6,702 nt of DNA from JBKEHD01 sp046710445 (lineage in GTDB: Bacteria > Pseudomonadota > Alphaproteobacteria > Rickettsiales > Midichloriaceae). Positions 1 through 6,639 of the stretch are shown piece by piece; position 1 is the first letter of the stretch; each line of letters starts with the position of its first letter. A program made the position numbers and the translations under genes. The stretch covers positions 1 to 6,702 of the forward strand of contig JBKEHD010000040.1 of NCBI GenBank assembly GCA_046710445.1. Reading direction: 5' to 3'. Under the pieces are notes generated by a model. It ran no database searches. It was not told where the DNA came from and saw only the letters and a program-made list of their open reading frames with translations.

Positions 1-1
1 T

Positions 2-415
2 ATCATTGTTGCGGCAATATTACATGATGTTGTAGAAGATACAGAATGCAGTGTAGAAACTATAAAAGATGCATTTAATGAACGTATTTCTGAAATGGTA
101 GATAAGTTAACTAGAGATCGAATTGATAATGGAGAGAAATTAAAGCTTACACTTGAGGAGGTAGTTCAGAATTTAGGAGATAGTGAAGATTATGAAACTC
201 TATTTGTTAAGGTGGTTGATAGGATACATAATTTGGAAACAATCGACGGACTAAAACAAGAAAAACAAGAGAAAATGGGTGCAGAGACAATTGATAATCT
301 GATTGGGTTGATATCAATTATTGCTGATAAGCTTAATATATATGGTAAATTTCATCTGGAAAATAGGATCGTTAAACTTTCTAGTGATATAGCTAAAAAA
401 TTTGTAAAACATTAA
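2..415 (+). CDS. HD-domain (p)ppGpp hydrolase, SpoT/RelA-like, 3' part only
   Basis: The reading frame is open from base 2, so the gene begins outside the window; 137 residues are visible. The start carries the RelA/SpoT hydrolase signature AAILHDVVEDT (His8-Asp9 and Glu12-Asp13 of the visible part), and VVDRIHNLET at 71-80 supplies the second conserved Asp (Asp73) and Asn77. In the family these residues hold the Mn ion and remove pyrophosphate from ppGpp. The first metal-binding His lies upstream and cannot be checked. The protein ends at residue 137, about 60 residues after the DRxHN motif, so there is no synthetase, TGS or ACT domain: it is a small hydrolase or a shortened SpoT, a form common in rickettsial genomes. 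The ATG at 95 is internal to the HD domain and is not the start. It lies 8 bases upstream of the reductase, probably in one operon. The family is secure; enzymatic activity is inferred. Confidence 0.8.
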   Translation: MIVAAILHDVVEDTECSVETIKDAFNERISEMVDKLTRDRIDNGEKLKLTLEEVVQNLGDSEDYETLFVKVVDRIHNLETIDGLKQEKQEKMGAETIDNLIGLISIIADKLNIYGKFHLENRIVKLSSDIAKKFVKH

Positions 416-423
416 AGAAGAGA

Positions 424-1176
424 ATGAGTGAATTATTTGAACTTGCAGGGAAGACTGCTTTAATCACAGGTGCTTCTGGTGGTTTAGGAGAGCAATTTGC
501 ACGCGCTTTAAGTGATGTTGGTGTACGAGTAATCCTTACTGCCCGTCGTATTGGAAAGCTTGAAGTTCTGAGTTCAGAGATTAATAATGCTAAGGCTATT
601 GCATTGGATGTATCTGATAAAGGATCTGTAGCTAGTTGTTTTGCTGAATTAGAAAAAGCTGGTGAGAAGATTGATATTTGCATTAACAATGCTGGGATTG
701 GACTACTTACCCCTATCTTTGAAGAGGATGACAAAGATGTATTTGAGACCATTATTCAAACAAATCTGATGGGCGTTTGGTATGTGACTAAAGAAGTAGC
801 TAATCATATGAAAAACCATAATATCCAGGGGTCTATTATTAATATCGGTAGTATAAATGGTGACTGCGTACCTGCTACTAATGGATGCGCCTACTCAGTA
901 TCAAAAGCAGCTGTGATCCACTTGACAAAAACATTGGTTGGAGAATTATCACCTCATAAAATACGGATCAACTGTATATCTCCAGGCTGGTTTAAAACAC
1001 CAATGAATGGTCCTGATATTGATAGAGTGATCTCTTGCATACCTTATGGTGATATAGCCAATCCATCTGATATGGATGGGTTGGTGTTATATTTATCATC
1101 TAATAAAGCGTCTAGGTATGTTACAGGTTCCTGCTTTACGATCGATGGCGGCATGTCTTGGGGTGGTAAATTTTGA
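424..1176 (+). CDS. Short-chain dehydrogenase/reductase (SDR), NADP-type
   Basis: A complete classical SDR of 250 residues, the usual family length. The Rossmann motif TGASGGLG is at 15-22, followed by Ala-Arg-Arg at 40-42, the basic pair that usually favours NADP(H). Asp62-Val63 is the adenine contact, NNAG is at 88-91, and the catalytic tetrad is Asn114, Ser143, Tyr157 and Lys161 (YSVSK). PGW..TPM at 187-194 and the C-terminal DGG at 241-243 complete the fold, so it is probably an active cytosolic carbonyl/hydroxyl oxidoreductase. The N-terminus (LFELAGKTALITGAS) resembles the gluconate/glucose dehydrogenase-like SDR branch more than FabG, but the substrate cannot be read from sequence. The ATG at 424 is preceded by a purine-rich AAAGAAGAGA ribosome-binding region. 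It starts 8 bases after the HD protein gene. GC in two sampled lines is about 40%, high for this window, which may reflect transfer. Confidence 0.9.
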   Translation: MSELFELAGKTALITGASGGLGEQFARALSDVGVRVILTARRIGKLEVLSSEINNAKAIALDVSDKGSVASCFAELEKAGEKIDICINNAGIGLLTPIFEEDDKDVFETIIQTNLMGVWYVTKEVANHMKNHNIQGSIINIGSINGDCVPATNGCAYSVSKAAVIHLTKTLVGELSPHKIRINCISPGWFKTPMNGPDIDRVISCIPYGDIANPSDMDGLVLYLSSNKASRYVTGSCFTIDGGMSWGGKF

Positions 1177-1202
1177 TAAAAAGAAAATTAAATGCATGAC
1201 TT

Positions 1203-1237
1203 ACGCTACTGGGGTGAATTTTATAGTAAAATAGCGT
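1203..1237. repeat. Bulged inverted repeat downstream of the SDR gene
   Basis: Outer arms ACGCT (1203-1207) and AGCGT (1233-1237) enclose an inner perfect hairpin ATTTTA-TAG-TAAAAT (1218-1232). The right arms are contiguous, while the left arms are separated by a 10-base bulge at 1208-1217. It begins 27 bases after the reductase stop codon, so it could stabilise or end that transcript, but no run of T follows it. The structure is seen directly; the role is a guess. Confidence 0.35.
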
Positions 1238-1445
1238 TGATATTGAAGATCGCTGCGTAACCTAATGTAGGATGTAAGATAATTAAAAATGATAAAAAGA
1301 TGATGATATCAAAATAAAAAGACGCAACACAAAAAGCTAGAAAAATGTAATGTTTTAATATAAATTCACTCTTTTTAGCGATTTTTCCAAACTTTTTTGC
1401 TATGTATCCAGATATATTAGACGCAAAAGTTATAAAAGAATCTCT
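1221..1445 (-). pseudogene. Remnant of a membrane-protein gene
   Basis: On the minus strand a 74-codon open stretch runs from a stop codon at 1448-1446 to a stop at 1223-1221, without ATG, GTG or TTG as a start. Its translation looks like the tail of a polytopic membrane protein: an opening segment with SNISGYIAKKFGKIAKK (about 9-25), which is small and basic like a cytoplasmic loop, followed by strongly hydrophobic stretches around 33-52 and 53-73 (for example FLSFLIILHPTLGYAAIF). The loop faintly recalls the G-x-x-x-D/K-x-x-G-R/K loop of major facilitator transporters, but that is too short to assign a family. It lies downstream of xth on the same strand. It could be a chance AT-rich open frame, since hydrophobic translations are easy to get from T-rich DNA. 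Confidence 0.3.
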
Positions 1446-1492
1446 TTAAAACACAGACTTATCTCTCAATTTATTTGAGGTAATTGGTATAA

Positions 1493-2266
1493 CTACATCT
1501 TTATGTAAGCGGGAGCGTGGTCTGATGGTTTTATCAATCCTCTTGTATCACTTAGGACACCAGTATTTGTTATTTTATCAGCTACTCTTGGGGAAACAAG
1601 TATTTGGTCAATTCTCATGCCTTTGTTATGCTGCCAACTTCCAGCTCTGTAGTCCCACCATGTGAATTGTTGTGTATCTTTATTGAATTCTCTGAATGAA
1701 TCTATTAGACCCAAGCTCAATATTTTCCTAAACCATTTTCGTTCTTCTATATGAAAACCGATTTGCCCCTTCATTCTTTTGGGATCATAAACATCTATAT
1801 TGTCTGGAGCAACATTGAAATCTCCGCCTATTATTAAATTTTCATTTAATTTTAGTAAATATTTAATTCGTTCATATAAAGCATTGTAAAAAATTAATTT
1901 TCTATCAAATTTTTCAGAGCCAACTTCGCTTCCATTTGGAACATATACTGAGATTATTCTATATGATTCATTTTTTATACAAACTATTGTCTCTATATAT
2001 CTAGCTTCGTTGTTATCCTCTAAACCATCTAGTCCTATAACAACATCTTCTATTGGGGCTTTGCTTAATATAGCAACTCCATTGTAAGCTTTTTGACCAA
2101 ATACCTTAATATTATAGAACATATCTTCTAAGGCTTCGTAAGGAAATTTATTCTCTAGGCATTTTGTTTCTTGTAATAAAGCGAATTGCACGTCGTTCTC
2201 TTTCAGAACAGTTTTCAAGTGTTCTATACGAGTATTGATTGAATTTACATTCCAGGATATAAGCAC
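1493..2266 (-). CDS. xth: Exodeoxyribonuclease III / AP endonuclease
   Basis: A full-length (257 residues) member of the ExoIII branch of the endonuclease/exonuclease/phosphatase fold. It cuts the backbone 5' to abasic sites and trims DNA 3' ends in base-excision repair. The active site is complete: Asn6 (SWNVNSI), Glu33 (LLQETKC), Tyr108 (VYVPNG), Asp149 and Asn151 (GGDFNVAP), Asp220 (MRIDQILVS) and the final Asp249-His250 (PSDHAP). The Trp-rich FTWWDYRAGSW at 201-211 is also typical. The start is GTG at 2266-2264; it places the first strand exactly where family members begin, and no in-frame ATG lies upstream. Only 15 bases separate it from the tRNA-Asn gene, so the mRNA is probably made from the tRNA promoter and released by tRNA 3' processing. 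No Shine-Dalgarno sequence fits in that gap. Confidence 0.95.
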   Translation of the reverse strand: MLISWNVNSINTRIEHLKTVLKENDVQFALLQETKCLENKFPYEALEDMFYNIKVFGQKAYNGVAILSKAPIEDVVIGLDGLEDNNEARYIETIVCIKNESYRIISVYVPNGSEVGSEKFDRKLIFYNALYERIKYLLKLNENLIIGGDFNVAPDNIDVYDPKRMKGQIGFHIEERKWFRKILSLGLIDSFREFNKDTQQFTWWDYRAGSWQHNKGMRIDQILVSPRVADKITNTGVLSDTRGLIKPSDHAPAYIKM

Positions 2267-2281
2267 AATTAGGGTGAAAAA

Positions 2282-2356
2282 TGGCTCCCCGGGCCGGATT
2301 CGAACCAGCGACCGAACGGTTAACAGCCGTTTGCTCTACCACTGAGCTACCGAGGA
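2282..2356 (-). tRNA. tRNA-Asn (anticodon GTT)
   Basis: Read on the minus strand it forms a complete 75-base cloverleaf. The acceptor arms TCCTCGG and CCGGGGA pair with one T-G wobble; the D stem is GCTC/GAGC; the anticodon stem AACGG/CCGTT encloses loop CTGTTAA with anticodon GTT; a 5-base variable loop follows; the T stem GCTGG/CCGGC encloses TTCGAAT. The discriminator is G and the 3' CCA is encoded in the DNA. It lies between its own promoter upstream and xth 15 bases downstream. No integrase gene or repeated tRNA 3' end was seen nearby, so there is no sign that it has served as an integration site here. Confidence 0.97.
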
Positions 2357-2376
2357 ATATCATTAAAATATCCCCA

Positions 2377-2405
2377 TTTATAGCTCAATGAAGTGCTAAA
2401 GTCTA
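2377..2405 (-). promoter_or_regulatory. Probable sigma-70 promoter of tRNA-Asn and xth
   Basis: On the minus strand TAGACT (2405-2400; 4 of 6 to TTGACA) is followed after exactly 17 bases by TATAAA (2382-2377; 5 of 6 to TATAAT). The expected start point falls about 10-15 bases before the tRNA 5' end at 2356. Position and spacing fit a tRNA promoter; because xth follows so closely it probably serves both genes. Confidence 0.5.
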
Positions 2406-2495
2406 GTATAAAAATTAAATGATAATGAAATTTTTTTCGTACACTCGCAGCATAGAATGATTAAGTGTAATAATGTAATATGGGACAGTTAGCAT

Positions 2496-2513
2496 TTACC
2501 GATATATTGGTAA
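2496..2513. repeat. 18-base near-perfect palindrome
   Basis: TTACCGATATATTGGTAA reads the same on both strands except at one pair of positions, which would form a G-T wobble in RNA. It sits in the 208-base gap between the 3' end of the TAXI gene (2565) and the tRNA promoter (2377-2405). No T-tract follows on either strand, so it looks more like a dyad for a dimeric regulator or a weak mRNA end hairpin than a standard terminator. Confidence 0.35.
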
Positions 2514-2564
2514 TTTCAATGTAATCTATTGCAAGTTAAGTTGTTTTGTTGTGCAAATATAAAA

Positions 2565-3626
2565 TTACTGTATTAAATTTTTTTCTTTAAATGCTAATTC
2601 TGCTCCAGGATTGTAAGGTATTAAGCTTTTATTGTTTGAAAGGTTCTTTATAGGATGTATGTCAAAAGCTGGATGGATTTTTTTTAATGTTTGGATATTG
2701 CTTATTAATAATTTAATTAACGAATAAGGGATTTTTTGATCTATATAATCTTTGCTAATCATCAATAAAGGACTTTCAATAGATGATACATCTTTTGGAT
2801 TGGAAAGGTATATACCTCCTGGAATGATGGAAGTATCTAAAAATTTATTAGACCCTGTTATAATATCTTGTATATGTGGATCAATGCTAATTATTTTTGT
2901 TTCGCAAAATCTTGTTAGTTTGTTTATCAATTTATTAGGAGTGCCAAAAAACATGATACTAGCATCCACTTTGTTATTGCATAAAGCATCTATCCTGTCT
3001 TTCTCTTGAGTATAGGATATGTCAGCAAATTTAGTGTTTTGTAAATTTAGATATTTTAATATTTGCTGAAAAGTATATTTTGAAGCAGAATTTGCTTGGC
3101 CTACGTCTAATATTTTACCTTTTAGATCTATGAAATCATTTATTTTAGATTCTTGTTTTGTTATGATATTTAGTGTTTGAGGGTATAGTGATAAAATGAA
3201 CTCATATTCTATTTTTTGTGCATCAACAGACTTTTTCCTTTTCATATCATTTATTATATGATCAATAATAATATTTCCGGGTATCATTATAAAATCAACT
3301 TTATTACTATCAAGTAAGGCTATACTTTCCAATGTATTATCTGTTATTTTTGTAGAGCATTTTATTCCCATTATGTTTTGATTATAGTTTATCAAATTAC
3401 ATAATATTTCAGGTATGCTTTTTGTATTTGTAGAGGATGCTATTATAATTGTTTTTAATTCGATAGATGTGGATTTTGTTACTTGTGTATCTTTATCAGA
3501 TATTTCAGCCTTTTGTTTTTGTACAAATGGTGTGGGCGGTTTTTCTATTGATAAAGAATCAAAATTAACAAAAAGCACAATATAAGTTATGCAAATAGAT
3601 TTGAAAAACAGATTATATTTCATCAT
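2565..3626 (-). CDS. TAXI-family TRAP-type solute-binding protein
   Basis: From the ATG at 3626 the protein has 353 residues, close to family size. Residues 1-26 look like a signal peptide: MMKYNLFFK, then a hydrophobic core ICITYIVLFV. The mature protein should therefore be periplasmic. Family landmarks are ESIALLDSNKVDFIMIPG (100-117), SLYPQTLNIIT (146-156), INDFIDLKGKILDVG (162-176), IDALCNNKVDASIMFFGTPN (212-231), IPGGIY (268-273) and a C-terminal KKIHPAFD...PYNPGA...KEKNLI. The glycine-rich GTGG..G.YYP loop usual near the N-terminus is replaced by IIIASSTNTKSIPE, so ligand binding may be altered. The frame also runs to a TTG at 3677, directly after the tmk stop; I prefer 3626, or the adjacent ATG 3623, because the signal peptide then begins correctly. 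It probably shares the tmk transcript. No TRAP membrane subunit is visible here. Ligand unknown. Confidence 0.8.
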   Translation of the reverse strand: MMKYNLFFKSICITYIVLFVNFDSLSIEKPPTPFVQKQKAEISDKDTQVTKSTSIELKTIIIASSTNTKSIPEILCNLINYNQNIMGIKCSTKITDNTLESIALLDSNKVDFIMIPGNIIIDHIINDMKRKKSVDAQKIEYEFILSLYPQTLNIITKQESKINDFIDLKGKILDVGQANSASKYTFQQILKYLNLQNTKFADISYTQEKDRIDALCNNKVDASIMFFGTPNKLINKLTRFCETKIISIDPHIQDIITGSNKFLDTSIIPGGIYLSNPKDVSSIESPLLMISKDYIDQKIPYSLIKLLISNIQTLKKIHPAFDIHPIKNLSNNKSLIPYNPGAELAFKEKNLIQ

Positions 3627-3677
3627 GTTACGCAAGAGTTCAAGGTAAAATATCGCATTGTTTAATTGTGAAATCAA

Positions 3678-4289
3678 CTATAATATTTTTTTTGTTAACA
3701 CTGTTATGATTTCTTTATGAATTTCATCTGTGCTTTTATTACCATCTATCACTATTATTCTATCTTTATTTTCTTGTGCTATTTTTAAATAACCTTCTTT
3801 TATTGTTTTATAAAAATCCATGTTTTTACTATCATAAAAATTTACATCTCTATTGTTTTCTAAAATTCTTTTTTTTATTTCATTTAGAGATACATCTATT
3901 AAAAAGGTTAGATCGGGTTGGAAGTCTCCTATTGTAATTTGCTTTATGGTTTCTATAAGGTTGATGTCCAATTTTTTATAATATCCTTGATAACATATTG
4001 AAGAATCATAAAATCTATCCGATATAACATAATGGTTGTTTTTTATGTTTTTTTTGATCACATTGTCTACGTGATCTTTTCTTGCTGCAGCTAGAAGTAA
4101 GTATTCCGTTAATGGATCGTTAATATTATCTGATAATATTAAATTTCTAATTTGTTCTGATAATTTGCTACCTCCTGGCTCTCTTGTGACAAATAATTTT
4201 TTTCCTTGTTGTTCGAAGAAAAGCTTTAATAATTTGATTTGAGTGGATTTCCCTGAAAAGTCACATCCTTCGAAAGTAATGAATTTCAT
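3678..4289 (-). CDS. tmk: Thymidylate kinase (dTMP kinase)
   Basis: A 203-residue cytosolic nucleotide kinase that phosphorylates dTMP to dTDP with ATP, essential for DNA synthesis. The P-loop FEGCDFSGKST is at 6-16 (Lys14, Ser15). TREPGG at 35-40 is the family substrate motif, with Arg70 in AAAR, DRFYDSSICYQGY at 91-103 as the DR(Y/F) motif and thymidylate pocket, and a lid region around 140-160 with Arg147 and Lys155. A basic lid and no P-loop arginine fit the bacterial type II form, although the P-loop position that is Gly in type II (and Arg in type I) is Phe11 here. The start is ATG at 4289, directly before MKFITFEG, which leaves no room for a longer N-terminus. It is the first gene of a minus-strand pair with the TAXI gene and diverges from virB3. 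Confidence 0.93.
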   Translation of the reverse strand: MKFITFEGCDFSGKSTQIKLLKLFFEQQGKKLFVTREPGGSKLSEQIRNLILSDNINDPLTEYLLLAAARKDHVDNVIKKNIKNNHYVISDRFYDSSICYQGYYKKLDINLIETIKQITIGDFQPDLTFLIDVSLNEIKKRILENNRDVNFYDSKNMDFYKTIKEGYLKIAQENKDRIIVIDGNKSTDEIHKEIITVLTKKIL

Positions 4290-4318
4290 TATGGTAATTG
4301 TTTGTTTATTATTTTTTT

Positions 4319-4346
4319 AAAATATAGCTTGTACTCAAAGAATCAA
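4319..4346 (-). promoter_or_regulatory. Possible tmk promoter
   Basis: On the minus strand TTGATT (4346-4341; 4 of 6) and TATTTT (4324-4319; 4 of 6) are 16 bases apart, 30 bases before the tmk ATG. The alternative TATATT at 4326-4321 is closer to consensus but the spacing is then 14. Such matches are easy to find in AT-rich DNA, so this is weak. Confidence 0.25.
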
Positions 4347-4357
4347 GTGGATAGTAT
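4329..4357 (+). promoter_or_regulatory. Possible virB3-virB4 promoter
   Basis: TTGTAC (4329-4334; 3 of 6) and TAGTAT (4352-4357; 4 of 6) are separated by 17 bases and lie 28 bases upstream of the virB3 ATG at 4385. The gap between tmk and virB3 is under 100 bases, so divergent promoters must overlap somewhere here if virB3 heads its operon. The match is poor and the placement tentative. Confidence 0.2.
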
Positions 4358-4384
4358 TAAATCTTAAGTGCTGTGAATTTTATT

Positions 4385-4675
4385 ATGTCTGGTTCTATAA
4401 ATACTGATCATCTGTTTGTGGGGTTAACAAGACCTCCGTTGTTATTTGGAGTTAGTTATAATTATTTTATAATTAATGCTTTTGTTTGTATGATATCATA
4501 CATTTTGAGTTCTAACTTTATTTATTTGGCTGTAGCATTTCCAATACATGGTTTAGGATATTACCTTTGTTCCAAAGAGCCATTATTTATAGAATTATTT
4601 AAAGTGAAAGCTGAAAAATGTTCTAGGTGTAAAAATAGGTTCTTTCATGGAGCTAATTCTTATGATCAATTTTAA
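4385..4675 (+). CDS. virB3: Type IV secretion system protein VirB3
   Basis: A 96-residue inner-membrane component of the P-type (VirB/Vir-like) type IV secretion system; VirB3 works next to the VirB4 ATPase at the base of the channel. The N-terminal signature LFVGLTRPP (10-18) is diagnostic, followed by two hydrophobic segments (about 20-42 and 45-62), then KEPLFIELF (64-72) and a C-terminal KCSRCKNRFFHGANSYDQF with Cys79 and Cys82, a tail I associate with rickettsial VirB3. An in-frame GTG at 4373 would add four residues (MNFI), but ATG 4385 gives the family start MSGS. No Shine-Dalgarno sequence is evident. virB4 follows 20 bases later, the standard virB3-virB4 order. The gene appears intact although its partner is broken. 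Confidence 0.92.
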   Translation: MSGSINTDHLFVGLTRPPLLFGVSYNYFIINAFVCMISYILSSNFIYLAVAFPIHGLGYYLCSKEPLFIELFKVKAEKCSRCKNRFFHGANSYDQF

Positions 4676-4695
4676 AGGGTAAATTGTAACATTAT

Positions 4696-5754
4696 ATGCT
4701 CAAATTTTTCACAAAAAATCCCAATCATTTTAGTTTAATAGATAGTGAATACAAGTTGAGTGGTTTTATACCATATTTATATCATCTGGATGAAAAGACC
4801 GTTTACACTAAAGACAATCAATTGTTGCAGGTTATAAAGGTTGGTGGATTTTCTTTTGAAACAGCAGATGATGATGATGTTGATATTAAGAAGAATATAA
4901 GGAATTTTTTGTTTAAAGGGATGGCGGATCCCAGTATAAATCTGTATTTTCATATTATCAGAAAGAAGCAAGACGTTTATCAAAATTTATCAAATAATGT
5001 TGACATGCCTGATGGGTTTGCAAATTATTTAGATAAAAAATGGATAGAAAAGCATAAATATCATAAAGGATTTTCTAATGAATTATACGTAACCGTATCG
5101 TATAAAGTGAAAAAAAATCTAGATATTTCTTTTTTAGAGGATATTGCGGCTAAGTTCAGAAAGACTGGTAAAAAACAGGTCCAAAATGATTCAATGGTGG
5201 AGGGCTTTGAGCAATTGCAAGAATCTTCTAATAGAATAGCTAATTCTCTCAGACAATATAATCCGAAAGTTTTGGGTGTTGTTGAAAGAAATGGTCAGAG
5301 ATATTCTGAGATTGCAGAATTTTTTAGCTCTATATTGAATTGTGGAAATCCATCAAATGTATTATTGGGTAGTGGTAAGCTTGATAGGCTTTTGATGAAT
5401 AGCAGGATGTATTTTGGCAAAAGAGCTATAGAGATAAAATGTCTAGATGGTAGCTCGAGATTTGCTGGTATGGTAAGTTTGAAAGAGTATAGTCCGAAAA
5501 CTTGGGCTGGTATGATGGATAGTTTTTTGCAGATGCCTTTTGAATTCGTTATAACTCAATCTTTTCAGTTTATAAATAGACAAATAGCTATAGCAAAGAT
5601 GCAATTGCAGCAAAACAGGATGATACAAGCTGGAGACAAAGCTATATCTCAGATAGCTGGAATTTCTGAAGCTCTTGATATGGCGATGAGTGGTGAAATT
5701 GCTTTTGGTACACATCATTTAACTGTTATGTGTATAGGGGATTCACTGAAATAA
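4696..5754 (+). pseudogene. virB4: virB4, N-terminal part, ended by a premature stop
   Basis: The first 352 residues of the type IV secretion ATPase VirB4, which powers substrate transfer and pilus assembly at the inner membrane. Read from ATG 4696 it has the rickettsial-type beginning (SGFIPYLYHLDEKTVY, about 22-37) and continues through the CagE/TrbE/VirB4 N-terminal domain to FGTHHLTVMCIGDSLK. There TAA (5752-5754) interrupts the frame, and the very next codon resumes VirB4 sequence in the same frame, so one codon has become a stop and no bases were gained or lost. TAA ends other genes in this window (the HD protein, virB3, the TAXI protein), so it is not reassigned. This fragment has no ATP-binding motif and would be inactive alone. 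A purine stretch AAAGGG at 4673-4678 is the only ribosome-binding candidate and lies far from the ATG. Confidence 0.88.
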
Positions 5755-6639
5755 TTGGAAAATTCTCTTTCTATGGCTTCTGTTGAATTGACAAATACTG
5801 GTGGAATAGGTGTTAGAGAAAAAGTTAATATGGAGCCGGCATTTTGGGCTCAATTACCTTGTAATAGCGATTTTATCGTTAGGAGTTCTACTATTAATAC
5901 ATTGAATTTATCAGCGCTAAATTCATTTCACAATTATCCGAGTGGTTTAAAAACAGGAAATCATTGGGGTGATGCTGTTACGGTGATGGATACTACTTCT
6001 GGAACACCATATTATTTTAATTTCCATTTAAGGGATGTTGGGCATACCACAATAATTGGTCCTACCGGAGCAGGTAAAACTGTATTGATGAATTTTTTAT
6101 GTGCGCAGTCGCAAAAATATCAATGTAGACTTTTCTTTTTTGATAAAGATAGAGGGGCAGAGATCTTTATTAGAGGATTAAGTGGAAGGTATACGGTTAT
6201 TGATCCAGGTAAGGAATGTGGATTTAATCCTCTTCAATTAGAGGATACTGGTGAAAATAGGACGTTTTTATTGGATTGGTTAAAGCAGTTAGTATCTGTG
6301 AATGATGAAAAAATTTCTGCTCAAGATATTGATCTATTAAGTAGAGCTATAGATGGAAATTATAAGCTTGAGAAAAAAGATAGAAAATTGTCAAATATTG
6401 CTGCTTTTTTAGGTATTTCAGGGCCAGGGACTTTAGCTGGTAGGTTGGCTATGTGGCATTCTGGTAAATCTCATTCAAAAATATTTGATAATGATAAGGA
6501 TATAATAAATTTTAATGCCTCAAGTATTTTTGGTTTTGAGATGGGTGAATTATTGAAGGATCAAGCAAGTCTTGGTCCAGTGCTAACTTATGTTTTTCAT
6601 ATACCCATCCCAAATCAAATTGCGGATTTTAGAATCTGA
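5755..6639 (+). pseudogene. virB4: virB4, ATPase-domain part, truncated at its 3' end
   Basis: This continues virB4 in the same frame after the premature TAA. Residues, counted from 5755, show ENSLSMASVEL (2-12), MEPAFWAQLP (26-35), the Walker A loop GPTGAGKT (102-109), FFFDKDRGAEIFIR (127-140), NPLQLEDTGENRTF (158-171) and FGFEMGELLKD (259-269). VirB4 similarity runs to VLTYVFH at 276-282 (about 6600). The next residues, IPIPNQIADFRI and a TGA stop, are not VirB4, which should continue towards the Walker B LDEAW and some 200 further residues. The ATPase is therefore missing its catalytic Glu and C-terminal subdomain. Restart on TTG 5755 or ATG 5773 is conceivable (an AGGGGA lies at 5736-5741), but the product would still lack Walker B, so I treat it as a pseudogene. 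Confidence 0.87.

Larger units (their letters stand above)
1177..1492. other. 316-base region without an intact gene, between convergent genes
   Basis: This gap separates the + strand reductase from the minus strand xth. It contains a bulged inverted repeat at 1203-1237, a minus-strand membrane-protein remnant at 1221-1445 and a small AT-rich hairpin at 1465-1479 (CTCAA/TTGAG around a 5-base loop) 13 bases past the xth stop. That hairpin could help end xth transcription but has no T-tract, so I do not call it a terminator. No RNA gene was recognised. Confidence 0.6.

Noticed and set aside
393..752. Minus-strand frame of 119 codons
   Set aside because: It lies antisense inside the SDR gene, whose own frame has complete catalytic motifs.
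2282..2356. tRNA-Asn as an integration site of a genomic island
   Set aside because: No integrase gene and no repeated copy of the tRNA 3' end was seen within the window.
2148..2363. Minus-strand frame of 71 codons
   Set aside because: It is a translation of the tRNA-Asn gene (the familiar SSVVEQTAVNRSVAGSNPARGA-type artefact, here split by the tRNA arms) running into xth.
2752..3009. Plus-strand frame of 85 codons
   Set aside because: Antisense shadow of the TAXI binding-protein gene with no family features.
4777..4983. Minus-strand frame of 68 codons
   Set aside because: Antisense shadow of the virB4 N-terminal region.
5443..5718. Minus-strand frame of 91 codons
   Set aside because: Antisense shadow of virB4; composition is that expected of reversed coding DNA.
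5752..5754. TAA read as a sense codon (alternative genetic code or programmed readthrough)
   Set aside because: Three other genes here end on TAA at their expected family length, and no recoding structure is evident around the site.
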